NCBI GenBank assembly: GCA_013297865.1
Contig: JAAFIP010000004.1
Span: 272,934 to 336,933, forward strand
Direction: 5' to 3'
Length of the DNA: 64,000 nucleotides
Source of the DNA: Polaromonas sp.
Lineage (GTDB): Bacteria > Pseudomonadota > Gammaproteobacteria > Burkholderiales > Burkholderiaceae_C
The notes under the pieces are model-generated. The model saw nothing but the letters and a program-made list of their open reading frames with translations, made no database searches and had not been told where the DNA came from. Within the stretch, counting starts at the first letter, position 1, and the number at the start of each line of letters is the position of its first letter. Both the position numbers and the translations under genes were made by a program. Positions 27,961-37,065 of the stretch are shown piece by piece.

Positions 27961-29547
27961 ATGGATGTGAAATATTTCTCAAAGGCGCTTGTACCTGCCG
28001 CCTTGTGCGTATTGCTTGTGGCCTGCAGCAGCCAGCAAAAAACCATCGAAATCCCCGGTGAGGTACCCGCTGCAGCCAAAACGCCAGCAACATCTGCCCA
28101 GACTTCTGCCCAGGCCTCTGCTGCTGCAGCCAGCCCCGCAGGCAGTACTGCGGGCGAGGCCGCTACGTTCTCCACCCAATCGGCCAATTACTCAGCCATC
28201 AGTTTTGAAAGCGTGCCCGGCTGGAGCACAGATAACTTTGTAGAAAGCTGGCCGGCATTTTTGGAGAGCTGCAAGGTGTTGCCTGCCCGCGGAGCGGAGT
28301 GGCGCGATCTGTGCGGCCGCTCCAGGCAGGTCGATGGCAACAGCACCGCCAGCATCCGCAGCTTTTATGAGCGCGAGTTTGCGGCCTACCAGATCCGCGA
28401 TGATGACCGCAAGATCGATGGCGTGGTGACGGGGTATTTTGAACCCGAGATCAATGGCAGCAAGCGCTATGGCGCCCCGTTTATCTACCCCGTCTACGGT
28501 CAGCCTGAAGACATGCTCTATCTGGACGTGCGCAAAGTGCCAGCGTCTCAAAGGAACACGACCGTGGTAGCCCGGCTGGAAGGGCGCAATGTGGTCGTGC
28601 AGAACAATCTGACCACCAAGGATATCGGCGCACCCGGTGTGTTTGTGCTGGACATGGCCCCTTTGTCTTTTGATACGCTGGATCGCAAAGTGCGTCTGCG
28701 TGCCAACGGCAGGCAACTGCTGCCTTATTTCACCCGCGAAGAGATTGAAACACTGGGTGCGCCCAATGCCAGGGTACTGGCATTTGTAGACAGTGCCACT
28801 GCACTGTACGAGATGCAGGTGCAAGGCTCGGGCCGCATTCGTCTGCGCGAGGGCGGTGAGATCATGCGTGTGGCCTATGCAGAGCAAAATGGCCATCCTT
28901 TCAGGCCCAACATCGCACAGTCCAGCAGTGGAAAGTCTGCGGTAAGAACCCGTGGCGGCAGTGTAGAGCTGGATGCCGATGTGGACGATGACGAGAGTGA
29001 CGACACCGTGCGCACCCGGGGCTTTAAGCTCGCCAAGCCTGTCAAGGTTGGTGCTGTCGCAGTGCCAGGCCAGCGCACTTCAGGCGCTGCCGCGCCCACA
29101 GGCAGTGGCATCAAAGACCCCAGCTACGTGTTTTTCCGGGAGGCTCCAGGCAGAACGGGTGGCCCCGTAGGTGCCTTGGGCGTGCCCCTGTCCGCAGGCC
29201 GCTCTATTGCTGTAGACCCCCGCAGCACGCCCTTGGGATACCCCGTGTTTGTCTCAACCCGCAACCCGACGAACGGCTCCCCCATGCGTCGCCTGACGAT
29301 TGCGCAGGACACTGGTGGTGCCATCCGTGGTGCCGTCAGGGCCGATTATTTCTTTGGCGAAGGCCCTCAGGCCGCTACCCAGGCACGGCGCATGAAAGAG
29401 CGCGGACAGCTCTGGCTGCTATTGCCCAGGGGCATGAAAGTGGCCGCTGCCAGCGTGGTGGGCAGGACGCGCAGTGGCGCTGCAGGCGCAACGGCACTGG
29501 CAGAGTGCCTGGTGCCTACAGAGGATGTCTGTGTCGATGATAAATAA
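27961..29547 (+). CDS. mltA: Membrane-bound lytic murein transglycosylase A
   Basis: A 528-residue lipoprotein. The signal ends in the lipobox LLVAC near residue 21, followed by an Ala/Pro/Ser-rich tether. The MltA domain includes DGVVTGYFEPEINGS and VQGSGRIRLREGG; the C-terminal 3D domain has AVDPRSTPLG and IAQDTGGAIRGAVRADYFFG, whose Asp residues are catalytic in the family. The region between the two parts contains an acidic, low-complexity stretch (ADVDDDESDD) in place of recognisable family sequence. An AGGAG site precedes the start. Its place in the T6SS locus suggests it opens peptidoglycan for the apparatus; this is inferred. Confidence 0.92.
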   Translation: MDVKYFSKALVPAALCVLLVACSSQQKTIEIPGEVPAAAKTPATSAQTSAQASAAAASPAGSTAGEAATFSTQSANYSAISFESVPGWSTDNFVESWPAFLESCKVLPARGAEWRDLCGRSRQVDGNSTASIRSFYEREFAAYQIRDDDRKIDGVVTGYFEPEINGSKRYGAPFIYPVYGQPEDMLYLDVRKVPASQRNTTVVARLEGRNVVVQNNLTTKDIGAPGVFVLDMAPLSFDTLDRKVRLRANGRQLLPYFTREEIETLGAPNARVLAFVDSATALYEMQVQGSGRIRLREGGEIMRVAYAEQNGHPFRPNIAQSSSGKSAVRTRGGSVELDADVDDDESDDTVRTRGFKLAKPVKVGAVAVPGQRTSGAAAPTGSGIKDPSYVFFREAPGRTGGPVGALGVPLSAGRSIAVDPRSTPLGYPVFVSTRNPTNGSPMRRLTIAQDTGGAIRGAVRADYFFGEGPQAATQARRMKERGQLWLLLPRGMKVAAASVVGRTRSGAAGATALAECLVPTEDVCVDDK

Positions 29548-29557
29548 GAATAATAGG

Positions 29558-29605
29558 GCTCCAGGCCAATAGAATATCGCGGGAGCAGCTATATTATTTA
29601 TAGCA
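29558..29605 (-). repeat. Dispersed palindromic repeat, copy e
   Basis: Best-preserved intergenic copy: GGCTCCAGGCCAATAGAATA, TCGCGGGAGCA, then the hairpin GCTATA-N5-TATAGC. It starts 10 bases after the mltA stop. Confidence 0.9.
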
Positions 29606-29659
29606 AATTTGTTCTTTGAGGGCTGATCACACAGTCAGCATTCCTCGGTCCACCTCACC

Positions 29660-29685
29660 AAACGCGCCTTCATGGCGCGTTTTTT
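29660..29685 (+). terminator. Rho-independent terminator after mltA
   Basis: AAACGCGCC - TTCAT - GGCGCGTTT followed by TTT. A perfect 9-bp stem about 110 bases beyond the mltA stop. It separates the first T6SS transcription unit from the second. Confidence 0.85.
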
Positions 29686-30364
29686 CTTGGGGCTGCGTGT
29701 ACCTGCACGCGCAGTGGATGTGTTCGCTGCAATAGCGTCACGCTCGTACTTGCATAAATGTGCATAACTTTACAAGTTGCAAGATTTTGAAATATCCAAT
29801 ACCATTCCAAAAAACATTGTTTGGGTAGCGTGAAATAAGCCCAATCCGGTCTGCTGAAACTGGCAAAAAAGTGTTTTTAAAGGTGATTGAGGTGCAACCG
29901 GGAGTGATCAAACAGGGAATTATTGTAACTATTATTGTCTACTAAAAATTATCTAAAACGCTTGAAATATCAGGAAATAGTAATCATGCATATTAAATAT
30001 TGCCCCAAATATTTTTGCGGACTTGTAGCAGTTTTCAGAGGGAAATTCGACTTAGTCTGACGATTTCTTTGGGGTAAGTGGCTCTGGATGACATTCAATG
30101 TATTTGCTGGACTTGAGTTGATTGGATTTGCATTGGAGTTTCATTGAGTTACATAAAAACAGGCTAAACCGGGTTTGTGTGATTTTTTTGCATATTTGGT
30201 ATTTTTTTGGCACTAATATTTGTCCATCAAATAAATAAATCAGTTGGGTATGTGTCTAGCGAGTTGGATTCGTAAGTCTTCGAATCTGTAGTTTCAACGG
30301 GATGGTTTGAACAGTCTTGAAAAACAGGACGTTCCAAGAACTAAGGATGATTTAGGAGGTCACC
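29686..30364. other. Long AT-rich intergenic region upstream of the sigma-like gene
   Basis: About 680 bases without a supportable gene, markedly AT-rich from about 29740 on, with T- and A-tracts. TTGGCAC at 30207-30213 resembles the -24 half of a sigma-54 promoter, but the -12 half (TTTGT instead of TTGC) does not fit. The region most likely holds the promoter and control sites for the second T6SS operon; composition like this often marks binding by H-NS-type silencers (inference). Confidence 0.5.
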
Positions 30365-31126
30365 ATGCGCGAAATTCTCGAGGTTGATGAAAGCATTACT
30401 CTGACGGACCTGTGGCGGCGCAGGCATACCCTGTCCACAGCAGAAATTGGCAAAATGTACGATATCGTGGGCCGTGCGTTGCAGCACAGCAACCCGCCCG
30501 AACTGCAACTGCTGGGGGAAGGGCGCCAGGAGCTGATTGCCCAGTTCATTTACTGCAAGGTGTTGCGCCTGCAAGATCGTGAAAATGGTACGGAGAGACT
30601 TGACCCTGATGAAGACGGCCACAGTGCACCTTCCAGCTCATTTGCGCTATGTGCCTATTTCCGCCGCTACCTGATTGACTGCACTCGCGCCAGTTCATTC
30701 AAACGCAAGGTGTCTATTGGTGACCAGATCACCGAAAGCCAGCTCGAAGAAAAAATGGATGCAGAGGACGATCTGGAGGCCTGTTTGACGGAGTATGGAC
30801 TAACTCCAGACAAGGTGGGCAACGCAGCCAAGGTATTTATTGAAAAGCTGGACGAGCCCGAGCGCATTTTGCTATGTGAAAGTTTCGGGCGTGAAGCTGA
30901 AGGGGGCCTGTCTGGCGTCGCCTCACGGCATGCCATTACTTCCTATCACTACCGTGCAGGTCGGTTGGGCTTGGTCCACAAGCGCCAGGGGCTGACCAGT
31001 GATTACGCCAAAACCCAGCTGGGAAGCTGGATTGAGAAGACATTGGGTATCCCTATCCATGCAGAAAATATGAAAGCAATTCTGTCTGTTTTCAAAATCT
31101 TGGGTGTTGAAGCGTCTTACGCTTAA
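30365..31126 (+). CDS. Putative sigma-70-like (ECF-type) factor in the T6SS locus
   Basis: A 253-residue protein preceded by an excellent AGGAGGT site. I do not recognise it as a named T6SS gene. Residues about 55-120 resemble sigma region 2 (QFIYCKVLRLQD, then FALCAYFRRYLIDCTRASSF). Residues about 165-215 resemble region 4 (KLDEPERILLCESFG, then GLSGVASRHAITSYHYRAGR), with an acidic linker between. If correct, it would direct RNA polymerase to T6SS or related promoters. It sits at the head of the second operon, where tssB/tssC are often found. Alternative: a non-sigma DNA-binding regulator. Function is inferred from motif resemblance only. Confidence 0.5.
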   Translation: MREILEVDESITLTDLWRRRHTLSTAEIGKMYDIVGRALQHSNPPELQLLGEGRQELIAQFIYCKVLRLQDRENGTERLDPDEDGHSAPSSSFALCAYFRRYLIDCTRASSFKRKVSIGDQITESQLEEKMDAEDDLEACLTEYGLTPDKVGNAAKVFIEKLDEPERILLCESFGREAEGGLSGVASRHAITSYHYRAGRLGLVHKRQGLTSDYAKTQLGSWIEKTLGIPIHAENMKAILSVFKILGVEASYA

Positions 31127-31142
31127 GCAACCTAGGAAAACC

Positions 31143-32090
31143 GTGTCACAGAACCATCTCTGGCCTCCATTAGAAATCGTTGAAGCAGCTCTAGATGGTC
31201 ATCATGCAGTTGCCAATGATGGCGCTGTAGCGCGCCCGGGACAGGACGAAAGCACTGCCGACAGCCAGGCTGCCAAGGCACAGGCTGCACACTTATTGTT
31301 ACCATTGACCGAGCTCTTGCAGCGCCGCGCTGCGGTCGCCAAGCAGGCCTTCAGTTCCCAGTGGATGCCAGGGCGTCTTGTGCAAATCAGCACAGGGGGC
31401 ATCTTGGTGGGCGTATTGCTGCACCACGCTGTGCAGGACAGGCGCTGGATGGGCTGGATGGCTGCCAGCGAGAGCAGCTGGGCCAGCGCATTTGATGTAC
31501 TGCTGGAGCCAGAAGATGACCCGTTTGAGCCCTTGTTTGGCGTCATCCAGACCTGGAACCCCCTGGTGATCGAACAATCAGACACTATCCGCAGCGAAGT
31601 GGTGGGTGCCGTATCAGACACCCGGCTGGCCGCAATCCACGCGGTTGCACAGGAATGCGCCGCTGGCCTGATGGTCAATATTCCGGTGGAGCCTGGGCAT
31701 ATTGCGCTGAGAACCGCTGGCGGTGCGCATATGGTACTTACCGGAACCCCACTGGGTCCGCGCGATCCGCGCTACGAGTACCAAAGCGCGTATCTCACGG
31801 TAACAGCGCGCCTGATTGCGCAGCAGCTGACGCAAAGAGTCTCCACCCTGCCCAAGAATGAACCTGCGCAAAACATCGCCCCGGCGCCCAACAGCGCAGT
31901 GGATTTTCGGGTGAGGCTCAAGCCCGGGGTGCGCATGCATGATGTGCAGCAGCTGCTGCGGGTCACGTTCTCCTACATTGTCAGCGGGCCCGACGAAAAC
32001 AACAGCTATGCCGTGAAGTCCAGCAATCCCGAAGTCGCCAAGGCGATGTTTACCCAATCCATCATGATCAGCCAGGTCCAGGAGGCCTAG
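31143..32090 (+). CDS. Unknown protein paired with the sigma-like gene, possible anti-sigma-like partner
   Basis: A 315-residue soluble-looking protein with no named family that I recognise. GTG 31143 is chosen, 16 bases after the previous stop and after an AGGA site; an upstream in-frame codon at 31104 would overlap the previous gene. Near residues 85-105 it has KQAFSSQWMPGRLVQIS. The last 60 residues (FRVRLKPGVRMHDVQQLLRV, then YIVSGP, then YAV) resemble a short module that ends many bacterial anti-sigma/zf-HC2 proteins, but there is no zinc-binding HxxxCxxC. Its pairing with the sigma-like gene is the main clue to function. Confidence 0.45.
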   Translation: MSQNHLWPPLEIVEAALDGHHAVANDGAVARPGQDESTADSQAAKAQAAHLLLPLTELLQRRAAVAKQAFSSQWMPGRLVQISTGGILVGVLLHHAVQDRRWMGWMAASESSWASAFDVLLEPEDDPFEPLFGVIQTWNPLVIEQSDTIRSEVVGAVSDTRLAAIHAVAQECAAGLMVNIPVEPGHIALRTAGGAHMVLTGTPLGPRDPRYEYQSAYLTVTARLIAQQLTQRVSTLPKNEPAQNIAPAPNSAVDFRVRLKPGVRMHDVQQLLRVTFSYIVSGPDENNSYAVKSSNPEVAKAMFTQSIMISQVQEA

Positions 32091-32120
32091 CTCTCTTCAA
32101 ACTATTCAAGGAGTGTATGT

Positions 32121-32699
32121 ATGTATGTAGAAAATGAAGCAACGGTCATGGAGTATGCAGAAGCCATGCGTACTCTGGACATGGTGGGCTCCAGCTCTGG
32201 TCAGCTGGATGTTGTCATGCAGGTCAAGACAGCCCGTGCGGGTGACATTGAGGGCGAGTCAGAGCGTAAATTCGGCGACAGCAAACCCCGCCATGATGTG
32301 CTGGGCTATTACTTTTCTGCAGGCTCGCCTTCAGACACTGGCTCAGGCCAGGCCAAGGGCCGCAGGCGCTATTCAGCGGTGCGCATCGTGCGCAACAGCG
32401 ACGCCGCCACGGCTTCCTTGATGTCTGCATTTGCCACCAACGACACCTTGACCGTCGAGCTGGCAAGTTACCGTGCAGGCGGTGACATCACCAAAGACAG
32501 CCAGCCCAGCATCAAGATTGTGCTGGATAACGCACGCGTCAAGACCTTTACCATGCTCTCGGGCACGGCATTGCCCAAATCAGGCGCTGTTGAAATCATC
32601 GAGTTGCTGTTTCGCTCGCTGTCGGTGGAGTCGGCGCCGCAGACGCACACGGGCCAGCGCGGTGCAGTGCGCACCTTCAAAGACACATTGAGCGAGTGA
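32121..32699 (+). CDS. Hcp-family tube protein (divergent)
   Basis: A 192-residue protein that I read as a divergent Hcp. GDIEGES near residue 43 matches the start of the Hcp barrel. RNSDAATASLMSAFATNDTL corresponds to the D-xAsPxL-xAxxxN segment, and IKIVLDNARVKTF is a later strand. An extra ~40 residues sit at the N-terminus. An AAGGAG site lies 7 bases before ATG 32121. Order hcp-tagJ-tssE-tssF-tssG-clpV is canonical. A second, more typical Hcp is at 55276. Hcp hexamers form the tube pushed out with VgrG. Confidence 0.65.
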   Translation: MYVENEATVMEYAEAMRTLDMVGSSSGQLDVVMQVKTARAGDIEGESERKFGDSKPRHDVLGYYFSAGSPSDTGSGQAKGRRRYSAVRIVRNSDAATASLMSAFATNDTLTVELASYRAGGDITKDSQPSIKIVLDNARVKTFTMLSGTALPKSGAVEIIELLFRSLSVESAPQTHTGQRGAVRTFKDTLSE

Positions 32700-32701
32700 C
32701 A

Positions 32702-33499
32702 ATGACATCTGCCGAACTTCTGAAAGCCTCTGATACCGCTGGGGCGCTCAAGGCCCTCAGTGACGAGGTGCGTGCCAAACCGGCAGATGCCAAGTTGCGC
32801 GTTTTTCTGGCGCAACTGCTGTGTGTCATGGGGCAGTGGGAGCGCGCGCTTAACCAGCTCAGTGTGGCCGCGGAGCTGGATGCATTGGCTGTGCCGATGA
32901 AGCAGATGTACGGTGATGCGATCAAGTGCGAAGGTTTGCGTGCCTCCGTGTTCGCTGGGCAGCGCACTCCCATGGTGTTTGGTGAGCCTGAAGAGTGGCT
33001 GGCTTTGCTGATCGAGTCTTTGCTGCGCAGCGGCAAAGGCGAGCTGGCCGCCGCCGAAGAGTTGCGCGCACGCGCTTTTGACGCCGCACCAGTCAGCCAG
33101 GGCACGCTGGATGGGCAGGCTTTTGAATGGCTGGCTGACGCTGATATGCGCTTGGGCCCTGTGCTGGAGGCCTATGTCAATGGCCGCTATTACTGGGTGC
33201 CATTTGCGCGTTTGTCCCACATCAAGATCGACGCGCCCGAAGACCTGCGCGACTGCGTCTGGCTGCCTGCGCATTTGCAGTTCGAAAACGGTGGCGAAAG
33301 CCTGGCTTTGATTCCTACCCGCTACGATGGCTCGCACGGCAACCCCAGTGGCGAAATCCAGCTGGCCCGCAAAACCGAATGGCAAGAGCAGAGCGCCGAT
33401 GTGTGGACAGGGCAAGGACAGAGGGTACTGACCAGCGAAGCGGGTGACCACGCAGTCATGGATGTGCGTGAAATCATCTTTCAAACTGCTCAGGCCTGA
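32702..33499 (+). CDS. tagJ: T6SS accessory protein TagJ (ImpE family)
   Basis: A 265-residue protein of the ImpE/SciE family. The N-terminal TPR-like half is LRVFLAQLLCVMGQWERALNQL; the C-terminal half contains NGRYYWVPFARLSHIKID, APEDLRDCVWLPA and ALIPTRYDGS, all characteristic. In P. aeruginosa TagJ binds the sheath protein TssB and helps ClpV recycling, so its presence is notable because no tssB was found in this window. Start ATG 32702, 2 bases after the Hcp stop. Confidence 0.9.
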   Translation: MTSAELLKASDTAGALKALSDEVRAKPADAKLRVFLAQLLCVMGQWERALNQLSVAAELDALAVPMKQMYGDAIKCEGLRASVFAGQRTPMVFGEPEEWLALLIESLLRSGKGELAAAEELRARAFDAAPVSQGTLDGQAFEWLADADMRLGPVLEAYVNGRYYWVPFARLSHIKIDAPEDLRDCVWLPAHLQFENGGESLALIPTRYDGSHGNPSGEIQLARKTEWQEQSADVWTGQGQRVLTSEAGDHAVMDVREIIFQTAQA

Positions 33500-33511
33500 C
33501 GTATCCACACC

Positions 33512-34018
33512 ATGGCCGAAGTTGCAGCCCAGGAACGATTACAACCTTCCCTGCTAGACAGGCTGATTGATGACGACCCCACCAGCTCTGTGGAATCTGA
33601 CGATAAACGTAGTCTGACTAAACAGGCATTGCGGCAGGCAGTACTACGTGATTTAAGCTGGCTGCTCAACGCAACAGGATATTGCCCTGCGGTAGATGAC
33701 AAACTGTTTCCCCAGGTCACGCGCTCGGTGCTGAACTTTGGCTTGCCCACCATGTCAGGGCAGTTGGCCTCATCAATGCAACGTGCCAGCATGGAGCAGG
33801 CATTGCGCCAGGCAATCATCAATTTTGAGCCCAGAATTTTGCCCAATACGCTGGAGGTGGAGGTGGTGCTGGAAGGCTATGCCATGGATTCGCACAACCG
33901 TGTGGGGCTGATGATCCGCGGCATGCTTTGGGCGCAGCCCGTGCCGCTGGAATTTCTCATGCGCAGCCGCATCGATCTGGAAGAAGGTCGCTTTGTGGTG
34001 GAAGAAACGCCCCGGTAA
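33512..34018 (+). CDS. tssE: T6SS baseplate protein TssE (gp25-like)
   Basis: A 168-residue gp25/lysozyme-like baseplate protein. QPSLLDRLID at the N-terminus, VLRDLSWLLNA (the RDL motif) and SVLNFGLP are typical, followed by IINFEPRILPNTLEV, which fits the conserved Glu of the gp25 core. Placed 12 bases after tagJ and 17 bases before tssF. Confidence 0.93.
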   Translation: MAEVAAQERLQPSLLDRLIDDDPTSSVESDDKRSLTKQALRQAVLRDLSWLLNATGYCPAVDDKLFPQVTRSVLNFGLPTMSGQLASSMQRASMEQALRQAIINFEPRILPNTLEVEVVLEGYAMDSHNRVGLMIRGMLWAQPVPLEFLMRSRIDLEEGRFVVEETPR

Positions 34019-34035
34019 TACAACAACATCACGCT

Positions 34036-35928
34036 ATGGACCCCAGGCTACTAGATCTGTACGAAACTGAGCTGCGGTATTTTCGCGATACCTCGGTAGA
34101 GTTTGCTGCTGCGTTTCCCAAAATTGCCAACCGGCTGGGCATCGATGGCCAAGGAGTATCTGACCCGTATGTCGAGCGTTTGATAGAAGCCACCGCATTT
34201 CTCTCGGCGCGCGTGGGGCTCAAGCTGGATGCGGAGTTTCCGCGTTTCACCGGGCATCTGCTCGACGTGGTTTACCCCAACTATCTTGCGCCCACGCCCT
34301 CCATGCTGATAGCGCATTGCGCGCCTGATTTTGAAGACGAGTCGCTGGCCAATGGGCGCATCTTGCCGCGTGGCAGCGGGCTGCGCACCAAGCAGGCTAT
34401 CGGGCAGGGCACCCACTGCGAATTCAGAACCTCCCAGGATCTGAGACTTTGGCCCATTGAAGTCAAACGCGCGCAGTATTTCAGCTATGCGCCCGATCTC
34501 AACCTGCATTTGCACCCCCGCTCACGCGACATTCGCGGGGGGCTGCGCATGGTGCTGCACGCCACCGCGGGGCTGACATTTGACCAGATAGCTCTGGATG
34601 AACTGGTGGTTCATTTCGGTGGTGCTGAAGATGTTGCCTGGCAGTTGCACGAATGTGTTCTGGGCAAGCCGTTGGGCGTGCTGGTTCAGCCCCTGGGGCC
34701 CACAGGCCCTCTGCCGGGTCGCATGATTACCCTGCCAGCTGACACAGTGCAGCCGCTAGGCTACCAGGACGATCAGGCCTTGCTGCCTGTGACGGCAACA
34801 GGCTTTGCTGGCTACCGACTGGTGCAGGAGTATTTTGCTTTTGCCCAGCGCCTGCAGTTTGCCAGCATCCAGCAGTTGCGCAGTGCTCTGAGTACCATGG
34901 CAGTCTCAGAGGTAGAGATCACGGTGCTTTTTTCGCGGGGGGACGCGGCACTGGAAAAACTGGTGACAGCTGAAAACGTGCAGCTCCACTGCGTACCGGC
35001 TATCAACCTGTTCAGCAAACGACTTGACCGGGTGACTGTCAGCGACGGCAGCAGCCAGTTCCACCTGGTGCCCGACCGTACGCGCCCACTGGACTACGAG
35101 GTGCACTCAGTCACAGAGGTGATTGGCCACGGCAAGGCAGACAACAAGGGTGCTGCGCCCGAGCAGGAATTTTTGCCTTTCTATTCTGCGTTCCATGGCA
35201 GCCGCCATGCGCACCCTGCGTATTTCACCACCACACGCGAGTCGCGCATGCTGTCACAAAAGCAGCGCAGCCAGGGCCATCGCAGCAGCCACATCGGCTC
35301 TGAATTGTTCATGCAGTTGGTTGACCCACAACAGGCGCCCTACGCCAGCACCCTGCGCCAGTTGGCGGTGACCGCGCTGTGCACCAACCGTGACCTGCCG
35401 CTTTTGATGCAGCTGGGCCGGGGCAATGAGCTCGAGTGCATCGACTCTTTTCCTGTCAAACATATTTCCGTGGTGCGGGGGCCTTCGCGCCCAGTCTCAC
35501 CCGTGGTGACGCCAGGGCTGAGTTGGAAGGTAATTGACCACCTTGCCTTGAACTACCTCTCGCTGTCCGAAGGTAATGCCCAGAAAACTGCCGCCGCGCT
35601 GCGCGAAATGCTCAGCCTGTATGCCATGCATTCAGACGAAGCGCGCCAGACGCAGGTGGGTGGTCTGCTGGCAGTGCACACCAAGCCTGTTGCCAGACGT
35701 TTACCCATGCCCGGCCCCATCGCGTTTGGCCGGGGTCTGGAAGTGACGATTGAGCTGGAGAAAATGGCATTCCATGGCCACAGCACATTTGCTTTTGGTG
35801 CCGTGATGTCGCATTTCCTCAGCCGTCACGTCAATGTCAACCACTTTATCGAAACTGTGCTGACCTTCTCGGGCAAGGGCGAGAACATGCGCTGGGAGCC
35901 GCAATGCGGGACACGCCCCATTCTGTAG
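34036..35928 (+). CDS. tssF: T6SS baseplate protein TssF
   Basis: A 630-residue baseplate wedge protein. The start ATG 34036 begins MDPRLLDLYETELRYFRD, the conserved TssF N-terminus; the frame is open further upstream but that overlaps tssE. FAAAFPKIANRLG, then DPYVERLIEATAFLSARV, and ARFTGHLLDVVYPNYL-type text (as FPRFTGHLLDVVYPNYLAP) confirm the family. It overlaps tssG by 25 bases, suggesting coupled translation of the TssF-TssG wedge. Confidence 0.95.
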   Translation: MDPRLLDLYETELRYFRDTSVEFAAAFPKIANRLGIDGQGVSDPYVERLIEATAFLSARVGLKLDAEFPRFTGHLLDVVYPNYLAPTPSMLIAHCAPDFEDESLANGRILPRGSGLRTKQAIGQGTHCEFRTSQDLRLWPIEVKRAQYFSYAPDLNLHLHPRSRDIRGGLRMVLHATAGLTFDQIALDELVVHFGGAEDVAWQLHECVLGKPLGVLVQPLGPTGPLPGRMITLPADTVQPLGYQDDQALLPVTATGFAGYRLVQEYFAFAQRLQFASIQQLRSALSTMAVSEVEITVLFSRGDAALEKLVTAENVQLHCVPAINLFSKRLDRVTVSDGSSQFHLVPDRTRPLDYEVHSVTEVIGHGKADNKGAAPEQEFLPFYSAFHGSRHAHPAYFTTTRESRMLSQKQRSQGHRSSHIGSELFMQLVDPQQAPYASTLRQLAVTALCTNRDLPLLMQLGRGNELECIDSFPVKHISVVRGPSRPVSPVVTPGLSWKVIDHLALNYLSLSEGNAQKTAAALREMLSLYAMHSDEARQTQVGGLLAVHTKPVARRLPMPGPIAFGRGLEVTIELEKMAFHGHSTFAFGAVMSHFLSRHVNVNHFIETVLTFSGKGENMRWEPQCGTRPIL

Positions 35929-36944
35929 ACCCCACTCCAGCAGTGGCCCGGCAGCGCGTTCAGGCGCAGTTGGAGCTATGGAAAGAGGGCACTTGGAACT
36001 ATGACTATTTTGCAGTCATGCGCAGACTCGAGGCCAACGCCTACCCACTGCCACGCTGGGGCCAGGCAGTCTTGCCCAGCGCAGAGGCGGTGCGTGTAGG
36101 GCAGGAACCCTCGCTGGCTTTTGCTCCCGCCACCTTCAGCCGCATTGAGGACGCCACAGCCCATTCGCCGCCCCGTTTGCGCCAGCAGTTCATTGGTTAT
36201 ATCGGCCCCAACGGCCCATTGCCTGTGCATCTGAGCGACTTTATCCAGGAGCGGGCACTGAACCGCAACGATCCCACCTGGCTGGCTTTTCTGGACGGCT
36301 TTACCCATCGTTTTGCGCTGCATTTTTACCGCGCATGGGCGCAGGCACGACCCGCAGTGGCGCTGGATCGGCCGCAAGACGACAACTTCCGTCGCTATGT
36401 CGGCGCTTTGGTAGGCATGGGGACAACGCAGCGGCAAAACCGCGATGACATCCATGACGACGCCCGCCTGCATTTCAGCGGCTGGTTGGCACGCCAGGCG
36501 CGTAGCAAAGACAGTGTGGACTCTGTGCTGGCGGCGTATTTTGGCGTGCCCGTCAAGCTGGAGCAATGGGTGGGCCACTGGATACAGCTGGCTTCGCGCG
36601 ATGCCACGCGTATCGGCCAGGGCGGCCTGTCGCGTGCGCTGGGGCAGGGTGCGGTGATGGGCACACGGGTGTGGGACAGGCAGCACCGGGTGCGCATCCA
36701 TCTGGGCCCGCTCACTCTGGAGCAGTACCAGATGTTTTTACCCAACGGCTCGGCGCGCAAGCTGCTGCAGCGCTGGGTGCAGCAGTTGCTTGGTGACGAA
36801 TACCAGTGGGATGCGTTGCTTAGCCTGCGCGCCAAAGAGGTGCCTGCGAGCCGACTGGGCTCTGCATCACGCCTGGGCTGGTCATCCTGGGTGGGCAATC
36901 GCTCGCGTACCCGCCACGCAACAGACGTAGTGATCGCAGGCTGA
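35904..36944 (+). CDS. tssG: T6SS baseplate protein TssG
   Basis: A 346-residue TssG (ImpH). Family motifs: YDYFAVMRRLEA near residue 33, PRLRQQFIGYIGPNGPLP, FLDGFTHRFALHFYRAWAQ and, near the C-terminus, RVRIHLGPLTLEQYQMFLPN. Binds TssF in the baseplate wedge. Ends about 120 bases before clpV; that gap holds nothing I recognise. Confidence 0.94.
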   Translation: MRDTPHSVDPTPAVARQRVQAQLELWKEGTWNYDYFAVMRRLEANAYPLPRWGQAVLPSAEAVRVGQEPSLAFAPATFSRIEDATAHSPPRLRQQFIGYIGPNGPLPVHLSDFIQERALNRNDPTWLAFLDGFTHRFALHFYRAWAQARPAVALDRPQDDNFRRYVGALVGMGTTQRQNRDDIHDDARLHFSGWLARQARSKDSVDSVLAAYFGVPVKLEQWVGHWIQLASRDATRIGQGGLSRALGQGAVMGTRVWDRQHRVRIHLGPLTLEQYQMFLPNGSARKLLQRWVQQLLGDEYQWDALLSLRAKEVPASRLGSASRLGWSSWVGNRSRTRHATDVVIAG

Positions 36945-37065
36945 CGCACGCCCTGCGTGAAAAACTGCCCTGGCTCCCGGTGGGGACGTTCTCTGGTGAG
37001 CTTTGGGCTTTGAATTTCCATGATTTGGTTCGTCTTAAGAGTTGACACAAAGTCATGGAGTCCCA

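Noticed and set aside
30207..30224. Sigma-54-like promoter TTGGCACTAATATTTGT upstream of the sigma-like gene
   Set aside because: The -24 half fits but the -12 half lacks GC at the required spacing, in a region where AT-rich matches are easy to find. Kept only as a remark.
31143..32090. The 315-residue protein as TssA
   Set aside because: No ImpA N-terminal signature and no match in layout; it does not resemble the TssA family.
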